A stretch of DNA of 64,000 nt from Aphanomyces cochlioides (lineage: Eukaryota; Oomycota; Saprolegniomycetes; Saprolegniales; Verrucalvaceae). The notes beneath the pieces were generated by a model that had not been told where the DNA came from, ran no database searches, and saw nothing but the letters and a program-made list of their open reading frames with translations. Below are positions 48,260-59,772 of the stretch, one piece after another (the first letter of the stretch is position 1; the number at the start of each line of letters is the position of its first letter). The DNA is taken from positions 3,348,001 through 3,412,000 of the forward strand of contig JAHQRK010000003.1 of the NCBI GenBank assembly GCA_019828595.1. The letters run 5' to 3'. Position numbers and translations under genes: made by a program.

Positions 48260-48885
48260 GTTCATACTATTTACACTTCTCTCATTCTACACACCATCTC
48301 TCTGCATTTACATCTTCCTTAACCTGCAACCATACATTCACTCACAGAAACCATACAAAGGCTACGTACAGTCATATCAGTACATCTTCTACTCATTGCA
48401 CATTTATTGCACACTTGCCAAAATTCCTTTTGTAGCCCATCAAACTCAAATGAAAGACAAACGATACCTTTCTGTATGACCTCAAATTCTCTAGTTCGAA
48501 CTTACCTGGGGTCACCACAACCCAAACTTTTTCCGTTCAACACGGCAAGTACTCTATAAGAGTTGTAATGTGGAAGTTATGGACTTCTGTGGATACAGGC
48601 ACTAAATAACATGTCAACTTTAGAATAGATCAGATCTTTCTATTCATGTGTACTTGTCACAAGCGTCTAAACGTTGCAAACCTCCAACCAAAAGTCTCCG
48701 ATGCAAATGAGAAATAGCTTTCATAGTTCATCCGAGAAACGAGATAATATTGAGTGGTGTGACTATGTATGAAGTGTGCTGAGCAGGCAAAATAACGGTG
48801 CTTTGTGGTATGTAGGGAGTATTGATTCGGAGGTGAAAATGTCAAAGTGTATCTGTGGCTCATTAGTCGGTGTGCACTACACACA

Positions 48886-48957
48886 GCGCGAGTAGCTCAG
48901 TGGTAGAGCGTCAGATTGCAGCTCTGAGGGTCACTGGTTCGAACCCGGTCTGGCGCT
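48886..48957 (+). tRNA. tRNA-Cys(GCA), array M unit 34
   Basis: Gene unchanged; GTATGTAG upstream variant. Confidence 0.95.
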
Positions 48958-49337
48958 GTCTTTTACCTTTTATACTTTTAAAAAATTCTATTTTTACTCT
49001 TGACTCCTAGCTTCATCCTTTCTAGTTGTATCACTTACACGTCGAGTCTCTATCTCCAGCAAAGACATATGGATATATATGAAAAATATGCACATTGATG
49101 TATGGTATCTCCTCAAACGGACACGAAGACCATCAATTCGATTTGAAAAACCAAGCTGGCTGGAGTCCTCCTGGTATCGATTTTCGAAAAACTAACCGTC
49201 GGGATAGGTGGGTGTATGTAGTATTCCTTTTTGCAAGTGCAAAGCTACAATACAGGTTGTAGTGGGGCGAATATAAACGGAGTGACTCGGGTGAAGGATT
49301 GACAAAAGTGTGCATGTTGATTCGAAAGATAAAAAGC

Positions 49338-49409
49338 TGAGGAGTAAGGGAGTTGAACCCTTGACCGTTGGGACTGGAATCCAACGCTCTACCACTGAGC
49401 TAACCCCCC
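49338..49409 (-). tRNA. tRNA-Trp(CCA), array M unit 34
   Basis: Convergent partner of the Cys gene at 48886. Confidence 0.88.
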
Positions 49410-50035
49410 GTTCATACTATTTACACTTCTCTCATTCTACACACCATCTCTCTGCATTTACATCTTCCTTAACCTGCAACCATACATTCACTCACAGAAA
49501 CCATACAAAGGCTACGTACAGTCATATCAGTACATCTTCTACTCATTGCACATTTATTGCACACTTGCCAAAATTCCTTTTGTAGCCCATCAAACTCAAA
49601 TGAAAGACAAACGATACCTTTCTGTATGACCTCAAATTCTCTAGTTCGAACTTACCTGGGGTCACCACAACCCAAACTTTTTCCGTTCAACACGGCAAGT
49701 ACTCTATAAGAGTTGTAATGTGGAAGTTATGGACTTCTGTGGATACAGGCACTAAATAACATGTCAACTTTAGAATAGATCAGATCTTTCTATTCATGTG
49801 TACTTGTCACAAGCGTCTAAACGTTGCAAACCTCCAACCAAAAGTCTCCGATGCAAATGAGAAATAGCTTTCATAGTTCATCCGAGAAACGAGATAATAT
49901 TGAGTGGTGTGACTATGTATGAAGTGTGCTGAGCAGGCAAAATAACGGTGCTTTGTGGTATGTAGGGAGTATTGATTCGGAGGTGAAAATGTCAAAGTGT
50001 ATCTGTGGCTCATTAGTCGGTGTGCACTACACACA

Positions 50036-50107
50036 GCGCGAGTAGCTCAGTGGTAGAGCGTCAGATTGCAGCTCTGAGGGTCACTGGTTCGAACCCGGTC
50101 TGGCGCT
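50036..50107 (+). tRNA. tRNA-Cys(GCA), array M unit 35
   Basis: Gene unchanged; a T-to-A change in the T/A run about 20 bp after the gene leaves the TTTT terminator intact. Confidence 0.95.
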
Positions 50108-50487
50108 GTCTTTTACCTTTTATACTTTAAAAAAATTCTATTTTTACTCTTGACTCCTAGCTTCATCCTTTCTAGTTGTATCACTTACACGTCGAGTCTC
50201 TATCTCCAGCAAAGACATATGGATATATATGAAAAATATGCACATTGATGTATGGTATCTCCTCAAACGGACACGAAGACCATCAATTCGATTTGAAAAA
50301 CCAAGCTGGCTGGAGTCCTCCTGGTATCGATTTTCGAAAAACTAACCGTCGGGATAGGTGGGTGTATGTAGTATTCCTTTTTGCAAGTGCAAAGCTACAA
50401 TACAGGTTGTAGTGGGGCGAATATAAACGGAGTGACTCGGGTGAAGGATTGACAAAAGTGTGCATGTTGATTCGAAAGATAAAAAGC

Positions 50488-50559
50488 TGAGGAGTAAGGG
50501 AGTTGAACCCTTGACCGTTGGGACTGGAATCCAACGCTCTACCACTGAGCTAACCCCCC
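50488..50559 (-). tRNA. tRNA-Trp(CCA), array M unit 35
   Basis: Last complete gene before copy 3; convergent partner of the Cys gene at 50036. Confidence 0.88.
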
Positions 50560-51185
50560 GTTCATACTATTTACACTTCTCTCATTCTACACACCATCTC
50601 TCTGCATTTACATCTTCCTTAACCTGCAACCATACATTCACTCACAGAAACCATACAAAGGCTACGTACAGTCATATCAGTACATCTTCTACTCATTGCA
50701 CATTTATTGCACACTTGCCAAAATTCCTTTTGTAGCCCATCAAACTCAAATGAAAGACAAACGATACCTTTCTGTATGACCTCAAATTCTCTAGTTCGAA
50801 CTTACCTGGGGTCACCACAACCCAAACTTTTTCCGTTCAACACGGCAAGTACTCTATAAGAGTTGTAATGTGGAAGTTATGGACTTCTGTGGATACAGGC
50901 ACTAAATAACATGTCAACTTTAGAATAGATCAGATCTTTCTATTCATGTGTACTTGTCACAAGCGTCTAAACGTTGCAAACCTCCAACCAAAAGTCTCCG
51001 ATGCAAATGAGAAATAGCTTTCATAGTTCATCCGAGAAACGAGATAATATTGAGTGGTGTGACTATGTATGAAGTGTGCTGAGCAGGCAAAATAACGGTG
51101 CTTTGTGGTATGTAGGGAGTATTGATTCGGAGGTGAAAATGTCAAAGTGTATCTGTGGCTCATTAGTCGGTGTGCACTACACACA

Positions 51186-51202
51186 GCGCGAGTAGCTCAG
51201 TG
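51186..51202 (+). pseudogene. 17-nt 5' stub of tRNA-Cys at 3' end of copy 3
   Basis: GCGCGAGTAGCTCAGTG, nucleotides 1-17 of the array Cys gene with its normal upstream spacer, cut at the same D-loop point as the Trp stubs. No Cys gene with a matching duplication lies at the other end of copy 3, where a Trp gene is found instead. Confidence 0.93.
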
Positions 51203-51271
51203 TACAATCGCGTATATTAAATTTAATTATACGCTAAATAATAATGACCGTCATTAATCACTCTTGAGTGA
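51203..51271 (-). other. Hairpin-rich 3' terminus of copy 3
   Basis: The same three hairpins as copy 1, read on the minus strand, ending in CGATTGTA next to the Cys stub. Confidence 0.65.
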
Positions 51272-53108
51272 ATAATATTGGTACTTGTGAGATTTGAACG
51301 CAGGCAGATTTACCTCTTGAAATTTGATTTTTGTTGTATCAGTTGATACAGGTAAAAGTTGGCATCTTGACACGTCGCATGTGCTGTCGATCGTGGTCTT
51401 CATGTCGTGTAACAACATGGATGGTCTTGGGTGATGTGGACATGGGACAGACTTGTCTTGTCTTCGACGTCAGATGGGTGCGGAGTAATCTTGGACTGGC
51501 TTCAGAACGTCCACATGTTGTCTTTGACTAATCTTGTACGGGGCCATGGGCACCAGATGATGTGTGAACTAATCTTCCACTGGATTTTTCTTGTCGCAGC
51601 GTGACATCGTCGTTGATTGTTGGCTTGTCACCGTCGATTGTGCAGTCGTCATGGGTGCCTTGATGTCGCATGTTGTTGAGTCGACGATCGTATCTTGGTC
51701 TTTGTATGGTCTTGGTTGAGAAGTTTCACTGGATTTTTTCTTGTCGGACTTGAAAATTTTGAGTGGCTGAGAACTTCCTTGGGGATTTGAAGTTTGGTTT
51801 GGAGTCATTTTTCGATTTCCTCGCTGCCGTAATGCTGTCCCTCTGTTGTCGTGCCGTGGCTGCCGTTGTTGTCCGTGTCTGCTGTGGCCTTGCTGTGGCT
51901 GTGCTGTCTTCGTTGCCGCTTGCTGTGTCGTGTCTGCGTGCTGTGCTGTGTCTGCGTCCTGCTGCGTTTGTCGTCGTTCCCGCTGCGAGCTGTCGCCGTT
52001 GTCGCTGTGGTGCCGTGATGCTTCTGTCGTTGCTGCTGCTGCTGTGTTGTCGTGCCCTTGCCGCTGCTTTGTCGTCGTGCCGCTGCCGGATGTTGCCGCG
52101 ATTGTTGTCCGTGGGTGCGAAACGCGTTGGGTGCGCTGCGACACGCGTTGGTTGAAGAAGGCGACTGGCTCAAGGAAGGCGTTCAAGCAAGGCGTTCAAG
52201 ACCCAAGAGCGGCTGGAGCGAAACGCGAGGAGTCAAATCTCCGTTCCTTCGATGGTGTCGGGACGCGGGGCCTCACAAGTCTTTCGACTCGCGTTTTGAT
52301 TCGGCTTGCTCTTGGTGAAGACGGCGTCCAAGGCGTTCAAGGAAGAAAGCGCGAAGACTTTGACAGCCTTGGCTTGTTGAGACGGACCGTTCCGCGAAGG
52401 TGCATTGTTGGCTGACCCCCTTCATGCACTGACGCGGGGCGAAGGACCTGGTCAGTCCGTGTCCGTGGATATGAGTCGAGTGCTTTGGGTTTGTCTCTTG
52501 GTTGTCCCTTTTGTGGCACTTGTGCCTTTGATGTGGCCTTTGGCCTTTCGATCTGGGTGTCCCTTTTTCCTGATTTCCTGAACTCCTTTGATGGAGCCCC
52601 CGGGGGTAGCGTCCAAGTGAAGACTTCTTCGAAAAAGGCGGTTGGGCTCTTGTTGCTTTGATGACTTGTTTGCATAGGTTGGCGAGCGATCGAGTGATTT
52701 TTTTTTGCGTTGCGTTTGTTGGCCATGGCGGCGAATTTTGGCGTTGCGTTTGTTGGCACTGTTGGCGTTGAAGAAAAGCGTGAAGAAACGTGGAAGTCAG
52801 CCCACGAGCGCAGCTACGGGCGGTTTTTTGCTTGACTTTGCCGCCGTTGGCACTTGGATTTCGCGAAGGTCGCTTGAAATCTCCAAGTCGCCGCAAAAAA
52901 GCTCGCTGATTTTATGCGAAGCGCTGCCCAAAACTTTAATTCCGTAATTCACACTTGAATTGCCGATGTTTCTTGTTTTTTGTAGTTGACTTTCAAACTT
53001 GGCCGCATTTGACTTCAAAATTTGGAGTCACTTTCAAGTAAGTTGTCAAAAAGTCATACATGTTTCTAACTTGTCTTGTAGATGACTTGTCCAGGACAGT
53101 ACTCAACA
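51272..53108 (-). other. Long 3' UTR of copy 3
   Basis: About 1.9 kb with no supported gene. Several overlapping open frames on both strands around 51800-52420 result from a CAG/CAA-rich stretch with few stop codons. Positions 51203-52876 match copy 1 almost perfectly. The part at about 52370-52850 is replaced by unrelated-looking sequence in copy 2. Confidence 0.75.
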
Positions 53109-56100
53109 TCAAGTCAACTTGAAGATGGCTGGATGTTTGTCCAAGAATCTCCGGTACGAACTGCGTTGGCTCAGAAAACCAAGAGTCGCCATGGTTTGTT
53201 GAGAGGTTGCTGGGTCTTGATTCATTCGAAGCCATCGGCGAACATTGGACGCCCAAAATGTCAAGGCAACATCGTTCAACCCAGGCAAGTAAGGTGGCTT
53301 GGTTGTATCAAATTTAACTTTGTTGCGATGTGTCCATAGGAGATGAAGAATGCTGCAAACCAGCATAAACCAAAGACGATGGAGAACGTTTCGATATCGT
53401 TGCCACCGCTGAGCGACTTGGAAGGCATCGATGTTGGTAATCCAGTCCCAGGTAAAGCGAACGCCAAATATACTCCATGCCTCACGATGCTGTAGCCACA
53501 CACGACAAGTAACTGGGCAGTCCAAGAACAAGTGCTGGCGGGTTTCACGCGCAAAGCAGTTGGGATAACCACATCGGAGTGCACTCGGGTCAGTGGCCTC
53601 TTTGTACTTGAACTTATCACCCACTGGGATCATATCGTAGAGAATTCTTGTCCAAAGGTCTGCTTGGACCGGCGTCACAAGACTTGAAAAGGGCTTTACG
53701 AAGGTTGAAAGGTAATTGGCGACTTTGGTATGATTCTCACGTGTGTTGGAACGCAAGGGATGAGGTCGCGTCAACATGGGAGCGTGAAAACTCACTCGCT
53801 TGATTACTTTGGTTGTCCATGAGTTGAATGGTACGTCGGTGTCTCCTTGTCGACCTGAAATCACCATTTGAGGCGTAAGGTCGTTATCAACCGGTGCGTC
53901 GAGCTGCTTGTTGGCCTGAGTCCAAACATTCGTTGCAATTAGTGTCACCAACTTGTAGAAGTATCTGAAGGACGTCGGCACGGGTAATTCCTCGACAAAA
54001 TGGTCCAAATGATCCTCCATTGACTCGCGAAACTCTTCGTAGGTTGGCCACGTTCTTGCTGGCGTCAAGAAGTCTTCCAAGCAATGTACGCCCCTCCAAG
54101 CAAGGTGTCTGTACCAGTCGCGATGGTTTCGAAGCGTGACTGCAAGCGATGACATCCCATCTCGACCCGGGACTTGGAAAAGCGGGTGCGACGACAGCCA
54201 CAATGGCATTTGCGTCATCTGATTCAACGTAGGTTCATGTGGCGTCTTGTTTGTGAGCGGAATTTGACTCCAATGCTTCCAAATATCATTCCAAAGAGGT
54301 GAGATCAAGTCCCGCTGCACAAGCTTATTGTTTGCGCTAGGATTGTACAGCATGAAGTCCCAAGTTGTTGCCCGCGAGTATGGGTACATACAGCGCTTCA
54401 ATCGATCTGCTGGTAAGAGTGCCCACAATTCAGGATTGTCCTGATTGGTTTGGACTAGAAGTTGAAGACGTGTGATGCGTTGCTTTCGAATCACCGAAGC
54501 GATATGCGGCACTTTGAAGCCTGTCTTTGAGTCATGAAGCAAGCCACTTGGGGCCAAGGCCAGATACTTGTCTTGGGCATGTGTGCGCCGACTCAAGACA
54601 AACTTGTTCACCATCGACTGCCATTTTTGCACGGTATGGTTTGGAATTGGAAGAACCATGGTGTAATGCCAAAGTTGTGATAGGATCATTGTGCTCACAA
54701 GCAATCGTCTGCCTTTGAGGGTTCTTGCTCGACACGCCCACGTGGTAAATGACTTGTAGAACTTGTCGGTGATGGCATTGATTTGAAGCATAGGGTCCAA
54801 CTTGTGTCCCAACTCGATCCCAAGGTACTTGATTGGCCTTCCACTTGGTACCATGGTCAATCTTGGGTGTTCAAAAACTGATTGAGTATTGTCTAGGGTC
54901 AAGACCTTGCTTTTGTTGCGATTGAGCTTGGCGCCGGAATGCCGACAGAATTCATCGACGAGCTCCAGTTGCGCTTCCAAGTCTCCAACCGAGCTTGAGA
55001 TGAGCGTGGTATCGTCCGCGAAGAGAAGAACCGATGCGATCCCCGAGTCCGAGAAAGCGTAGCCGTATTCGGGGTGGTTGCGAAGCATTTGAGCGAGTGG
55101 TTCGATCGTCAATACAAAGAGCATCGACGACAATGGATCGCCTTGCTTGACACCTCGAGACGGGTAGAATGGATCGGTAAGTCTGCCATTGATGTTCAAG
55201 CTGACTTGGGTTTGGTTGTAGAGTAACTTAACCCAGTCAATGAACTGATCTCCGACATTGAACTTCTTGAGAACGGCAAACATGAATTCATGATTCACAC
55301 GATCATAGGCCTTTTCAAAGTCCAAGAACATTGCATAGGCTTCTTGGTTGAAGGTCGTGCAGTGGTGTTGAAGATCTTGAAGGAAGATAACATGGTCATG
55401 GATGCGTCTGCCCTTGACAAAGCCATTTTGCCCAGGTTGAATGATCGCTGGTAGGACTTGAGACATTCTGTACGCTAAAGCGCGTGATAGGACTTTGACT
55501 TCGACCGGAATCAAGGCTATGGGTCTGTAGTTCGCAGGGTTGCGGCGGTCACCACCTTTGAACAGCAATGATATCGCCGACCATCTCTGCGATTCTAACA
55601 TGATGCCTTGCTGGAGCTGATGATTGAAGACTATCGACAAAATTTCGCCAAACAAGGTAGGATGCAATTGATAGAATCCAGCTGAGAACCCGTCAATTCC
55701 AGGCGACTTGTGAGGATTCATCGTCTTGATGGATTGCGCCAGTTCTTCAGTCGTTAATGGGGCGTCCAACATGTCCGAGTCGTCTTGGGGTAGGTGTCTT
55801 TCGAGCACAGTTAAGAATTGGTCTTTGGCATGTTGACTTGTAGGTTGAAAGTCGCCTTCGCTCATCACTGCAGACCAATGACGAGTGAATGCAGCGTGGA
55901 TTTCTTCGGGTATGGCAGTGACATTCCCATGTTCATCATAACAATCAACGATAGGAATGGAGAACTGCCTTGCCCGGGGTTTTCGAAAGAAGTGACTTGT
56001 CGGAGCTTCATTTTTGGTTGCGTGGAAGTCGAAACTCAAGTCTGCTTGGTGTTGTTTCAAGTCTCGCGTCTTCGTCTCATACTGTGCCTTTGCAGTATTG

Positions 56101-57137
56101 AGAGCTGCTTCGGTGAGTCGTCCTCGATGATGCTTTAACTGAGCTTGTAACCATAGGATTTTTGCTTCCTGGAGTGCATTCCTTTGACTTGTGATTATCC
56201 GAGCATGGTACTTTTGAAGAAAGCGCTTGGTGCGGCGTTGCCATTGCGTCCACAAGATTCCTGGGCGGTCCGAAACTTTCAAGCGCTCGAGGAGGTCTCT
56301 TGCCTCAGACACGATTGCTTCTCGGACTTCTTGGATCGTCAGAAGTTCTTTTGGCAGCTTCCAATAGCTTTTAACCCGCGTTGTTTGCACCGGTTGGAGC
56401 TCCACTTTATGCCACATGTGATCCGTGTTTGCTGTAGGTTCAAAGTATTCGCCAGTGGAATACATTCGGCACAAGGCGGAGTTCAGGAAGATGTAATCAA
56501 GACGATTGAGCCGCTTGGGTGAAGAGTAAACACACTTTGTAGGGTTGAAAGATCTCCAAGCGTCAACGACATCAAGCTCTTGAAGCCAAGCGAAGCAAGA
56601 CTGCCTGTTGACTTGGTGGTTCGAGTTGGTGGAGCCTCTGGAATCCAATGTTCGATCCATTGGAAGGTTGAAGTCTCCCATGACGACGTGTTTGGATCCC
56701 ATGGGAAAGTTTCGTGGCAAAGCCTCGAAGAAAGCGTCGCGCTCGCTGTCGACAACAGGTGCGTAAACATTGTGGTAGTAGATGGGGTCTTCTCCCCACA
56801 TTGAACTGACAACCATGTAGCGATCTTCGACGTCGTATTGGCGTTCGTGTTGAAGTGAGTCGAAGCCAGGAATCGTATGATGGAAGACCATGGCGACGCC
56901 ACCGGATCTGTATTGCTCAAGTTCTTCTCCATGCAGCCGATGGTCGTTGGCAGCGATAAAGTAGTTCTTGTGGCCAAGCGCATGATCAAGGTGAAACTTG
57001 AACGTGGAGAACATCTTCTCACTGGCAAATTTTGTTTCTTGTAGGGCAATAATCTCGTGCCTTGAGATCATCGAGTTGACGAGTTGGTTTCCGTTGTCTC
57101 TCGCCAGTCCGTTGATGTTGGCGGTGACGATAGACAA
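53109..57137 (-). CDS. Retrotransposon ORF2: APE endonuclease, reverse transcriptase, zinc-binding tail (copy 3)
   Basis: The enzyme for target-primed reverse transcription. Counting from the TTG at 57137: endonuclease motifs TANING (6-10), E34 in ALQETKF, GDFN (154-157), LDYIF (213-217) and TDH (238-240); reverse transcriptase motifs SPGIDGFSAGFYQ (478-490), FLDFEKAYD (604-612), GVKQGDPLS (662-670), FADDTTL (706-712) and KYLG (770-773); then a C-x4-C-x7-H-x4-C zinc motif (1189-1207) like the zf-RVT domain. It is open to TGA at 53109. No ATG precedes the catalytic Asn. The frame continues upstream for 34 codons to the ORF1 stop, in the +1 frame, and those codons resemble copy 2, so the true N-terminus probably arises by +1 frameshifting, reinitiation or a non-AUG start. 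Confidence 0.93.
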   Translation of the reverse strand: MSIVTANINGLARDNGNQLVNSMISRHEIIALQETKFASEKMFSTFKFHLDHALGHKNYFIAANDHRLHGEELEQYRSGGVAMVFHHTIPGFDSLQHERQYDVEDRYMVVSSMWGEDPIYYHNVYAPVVDSERDAFFEALPRNFPMGSKHVVMGDFNLPMDRTLDSRGSTNSNHQVNRQSCFAWLQELDVVDAWRSFNPTKCVYSSPKRLNRLDYIFLNSALCRMYSTGEYFEPTANTDHMWHKVELQPVQTTRVKSYWKLPKELLTIQEVREAIVSEARDLLERLKVSDRPGILWTQWQRRTKRFLQKYHARIITSQRNALQEAKILWLQAQLKHHRGRLTEAALNTAKAQYETKTRDLKQHQADLSFDFHATKNEAPTSHFFRKPRARQFSIPIVDCYDEHGNVTAIPEEIHAAFTRHWSAVMSEGDFQPTSQHAKDQFLTVLERHLPQDDSDMLDAPLTTEELAQSIKTMNPHKSPGIDGFSAGFYQLHPTLFGEILSIVFNHQLQQGIMLESQRWSAISLLFKGGDRRNPANYRPIALIPVEVKVLSRALAYRMSQVLPAIIQPGQNGFVKGRRIHDHVIFLQDLQHHCTTFNQEAYAMFLDFEKAYDRVNHEFMFAVLKKFNVGDQFIDWVKLLYNQTQVSLNINGRLTDPFYPSRGVKQGDPLSSMLFVLTIEPLAQMLRNHPEYGYAFSDSGIASVLLFADDTTLISSSVGDLEAQLELVDEFCRHSGAKLNRNKSKVLTLDNTQSVFEHPRLTMVPSGRPIKYLGIELGHKLDPMLQINAITDKFYKSFTTWACRARTLKGRRLLVSTMILSQLWHYTMVLPIPNHTVQKWQSMVNKFVLSRRTHAQDKYLALAPSGLLHDSKTGFKVPHIASVIRKQRITRLQLLVQTNQDNPELWALLPADRLKRCMYPYSRATTWDFMLYNPSANNKLVQRDLISPLWNDIWKHWSQIPLTNKTPHEPTLNQMTQMPLWLSSHPLFQVPGRDGMSSLAVTLRNHRDWYRHLAWRGVHCLEDFLTPARTWPTYEEFRESMEDHLDHFVEELPVPTSFRYFYKLVTLIATNVWTQANKQLDAPVDNDLTPQMVISGRQGDTDVPFNSWTTKVIKRVSFHAPMLTRPHPLRSNTRENHTKVANYLSTFVKPFSSLVTPVQADLWTRILYDMIPVGDKFKYKEATDPSALRCGYPNCFARETRQHLFLDCPVTCRVWLQHREAWSIFGVRFTWDWITNIDAFQVAQRWQRYRNVLHRLWFMLVCSILHLLWTHRNKVKFDTTKPPYLPGLNDVALTFWASNVRRWLRMNQDPATSQQTMATLGFLSQRSSYRRFLDKHPAIFKLT

Positions 57138-57237
57138 GTTGGTAAGTTTTGAGTTGGGAAACGTGGCTGATGGATGTTGTAGAGGGGGTTGATGGTTGGG
57201 ATGTGTTGCGGTTGCTTGGACTGAGGCCGCGGAGACC

Positions 57238-59772
57238 TTAGTACAACAAGTTGTTCCTGCGCTGCAGGCGGGTATTGTCGTTGCCGACGAACGCTGTTAA
57301 CGAGTTGTCTGTAGGCTGGTAGGCATCGATACTGAGTTGCCAGATCCGCGACGACATCTCCGACTTGCAGACGCGATTGAGCTCTTCAGCGAAGTATTGC
57401 CCAAACGGCGACTTGAGCAAGGCCCACAACGTATTGGGAGCCAACATGCGGCCATGCTTTGTTGGCAGCCATGCTACCGGTTGGCGTGTGAGGTATAAAA
57501 TCCACTCGTCGTTTCTGAATACTAATGGCGCTTGAACAGCGAGCCACAATTCGAACGCGGCGAGTGCATCTTCCACTTGTTCCGTTGAGAAGGCAGGGTG
57601 TTTTGGCGCAGCTTCGAAGAACTCTCCGACGCTCGATATTGCTTCGAGTCTGGTCCACTTGGGGTGTTCTTGGAAGGCAAATTTGAAGCCATTGGTGAAC
57701 GAATCAACCACTGGTAGCTGTGTCGCCGACATCCATCGTTGCCAAGCGTGCATACGGACGACCTTGAGGTAATCACTGTACGCATGCGTGGCTAACTTGG
57801 TCAGGACTACGTTCATGTTTTGGGTGTGTGAGTGCACCACCTTCCAGAGGCCGTCGACGTTGCATCGACGGATGTAGTCGACCACATCGAGCTCCGTCCC
57901 GGAGATATCGGCTGTGTTGACTTGGTTGTGGTGTTGAAAAGCGGCCCCTTCCTCGACACTGGTACGGAGCACCTGGACTAGCTCGTCCATTGTGAGGTTG
58001 TCAGGATGCCATCGAAGCTTGTTTTCGACAACTTGTTGTTTCTTGACGAAGGCGTCGCGAGTGGTGACTACACCTTCGGGGATCTTCGTGATCGTGGGTA
58101 AGTACACTCGAGTTGGCGTTTCATGCTGAGAGTCCACTGGCATAGTGGTAATCTCAATCGTTGCGAGGACATCAAAGAAGTTGTCGGAGGCCCACAAGAC
58201 TGCCGATGACGACGCTTGCTCAGCGACAACTCTCTTCTTTGAGCGCGGTACAACAAATCCGTCTTCATCAGTTGACTGAATCGTGGCACGTTTAGCTGAT
58301 TTTGGATCAACCTCCATGTCACCACTCAACGGCGGAGCATCAACCGGGGCAATTGTTTCGGGTTCGGGAGGTGTTATTTCCATATCTTTTGACTCTTCAA
58401 TTTCACGTTGGGTTGTAGGTTCGTCGGGCTTTTGTTCTTGGTCCGTTTTTGCTCGTTTGGCTTGTTGGGCTCCTTGGTCTTCGTCATTTTGTTCTTGTTG
58501 TGGTTCGGGCGCTTGCTTCCCTTGGCTTTGCATCACCGCAGCAGCGTGATCCAATTCCAAGCAATGAGGCGAAACGCCAGTGGTGCGAGCAGCGGAGCGT
58601 TCAAAGTTCTTGACGAACACGTTGTAGGCCACGCCGTCAAGTTTCAGCTGATCGGCGGGGTGTCCATTGACTACAAGTTGTTTGGGGACTTCTGCTTCCA
58701 AGAAGTAGACGCGCCACACATTGGATTGACAGGAGACATTGGGTATGTATTGTCGATATGCTTGAAAGATCGGCTTCATCTTCAGACGACGTAGCAAACG
58801 AAAGAGCTTCCCCGAGTCGAAGTTGAAGCGGATGCCAACAATGTCCATGAAGAAGAACTTGTCCATGGGGTCGGTCGAGTCTTTCGTTGATCCACTGATT
58901 TTGGCAGTAGGCGCTGGAATGGTAAAAGTCTTACCAAAGATCGAGATGGGTTTGCCAACGAGCTGGTCCTTCACGACTTTCGAGGTAATGGACACAACGA
59001 TGTCACCGGTGCGTGTTTTGTTGAGCTGAACGAAATCCAATAGGAGATCCGCCCAGTCGGCGTCTTGGTTCTCTTTGAAGAGCGCATCGATGATCTTCTC
59101 GTTGGAGTACTGCTTGTCTGCAAAGGCTCCACCAGTTTCGATCCACATCGTCGTGGTGGCCCTCTTGGTCTTGACCGGCGTTGCCTTGGAGATGGCTTCA
59201 AGCAAGTCTTCCTCGCTTGCGTCTTCTTGGCTTGCAAGTTCGATGAGCTTGTCGAGGTACTCGGTCTTGGGACGAGTGACAACTGTCTTGACTTTTTTTG
59301 GAGGTGTATTTCCTTGGCCGCTCTTGAGGAGATCGGCGTAGGACATTTTCTTGGGTTGTTGTTGCGGCGTTATCTCGCGTAGGGGAGTGTCAAGTGGGTC
59401 GGAGAGATCAATGAGAACTCGACGGGATGCGGGATCGCCGGCTTGGTCGGTTGGAGGGCTATCCTGGGGCTTGGTGGTATCTTCGACGCGCTCGTACAAA
59501 CCATCTTGGCGATCGACGGAAACTTTCGAATTAGTCTTGCTTGACATATCTTCGTGTTCTTCGGGAGGAGAAGGATCGGCGGCATTCGCGGCGTCGGCGT
59601 CGACTGGGCCAAGTGCAACATCCTCATCCTCACCAGGATGGAGCGATTGCAACGGCGGGTCGACAGCGCTTTCGAAACTTTCCTTGGGAGAGAGGTTCTC
59701 AGCAGGAGGCAGGACAACTTGCTTGGCGGATTCGAGATCGGTGGCGGGAACGGAAGCGGCGGCGGACGACAT
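57238..59772 (-). CDS. Retrotransposon ORF1 protein, copy 3 (844 aa)
   Basis: Homologous to the copy 2 ORF1 along its length. The N-terminal 180 residues and the central linker are acidic, low in complexity and variable. The central globular region (residues MWIETGGAF through AYNVFVKNF) and the C-terminal 300 residues are strongly conserved. It keeps the basic motif EDGFVVPRSKKR and KMSYADLLK before the globular region, but has only one EEP-type linker segment, accounting for part of the length difference. ATG at 59770-59772, TAA at 57238-57240. No zinc knuckle is seen. A role in RNA binding or particle assembly is inferred from its position; the family is not recognised. Confidence 0.88.
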   Translation of the reverse strand: MSSAAASVPATDLESAKQVVLPPAENLSPKESFESAVDPPLQSLHPGEDEDVALGPVDADAANAADPSPPEEHEDMSSKTNSKVSVDRQDGLYERVEDTTKPQDSPPTDQAGDPASRRVLIDLSDPLDTPLREITPQQQPKKMSYADLLKSGQGNTPPKKVKTVVTRPKTEYLDKLIELASQEDASEEDLLEAISKATPVKTKRATTTMWIETGGAFADKQYSNEKIIDALFKENQDADWADLLLDFVQLNKTRTGDIVVSITSKVVKDQLVGKPISIFGKTFTIPAPTAKISGSTKDSTDPMDKFFFMDIVGIRFNFDSGKLFRLLRRLKMKPIFQAYRQYIPNVSCQSNVWRVYFLEAEVPKQLVVNGHPADQLKLDGVAYNVFVKNFERSAARTTGVSPHCLELDHAAAVMQSQGKQAPEPQQEQNDEDQGAQQAKRAKTDQEQKPDEPTTQREIEESKDMEITPPEPETIAPVDAPPLSGDMEVDPKSAKRATIQSTDEDGFVVPRSKKRVVAEQASSSAVLWASDNFFDVLATIEITTMPVDSQHETPTRVYLPTITKIPEGVVTTRDAFVKKQQVVENKLRWHPDNLTMDELVQVLRTSVEEGAAFQHHNQVNTADISGTELDVVDYIRRCNVDGLWKVVHSHTQNMNVVLTKLATHAYSDYLKVVRMHAWQRWMSATQLPVVDSFTNGFKFAFQEHPKWTRLEAISSVGEFFEAAPKHPAFSTEQVEDALAAFELWLAVQAPLVFRNDEWILYLTRQPVAWLPTKHGRMLAPNTLWALLKSPFGQYFAEELNRVCKSEMSSRIWQLSIDAYQPTDNSLTAFVGNDNTRLQRRNNLLY

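Larger units (their letters stand above)
25236..51202. repeat. Array M: tandem Cys/Trp tRNA units (22 complete units plus a Cys stub)
   Basis: Continues array L in the same orientation after copy 2. Unit lengths are 1149-1152 bp. Changes include one T lost near 29669, one extra A near 33171, two extra bases near 39670, near 41671 and near 42177, and a G-to-T change near 47673. Blocks of adjacent units share spacer haplotypes, for example GGGATCACC with CTATTAGAG upstream of the Cys genes at 37380, 38530, 39682 and 40832. Confidence 0.97.
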
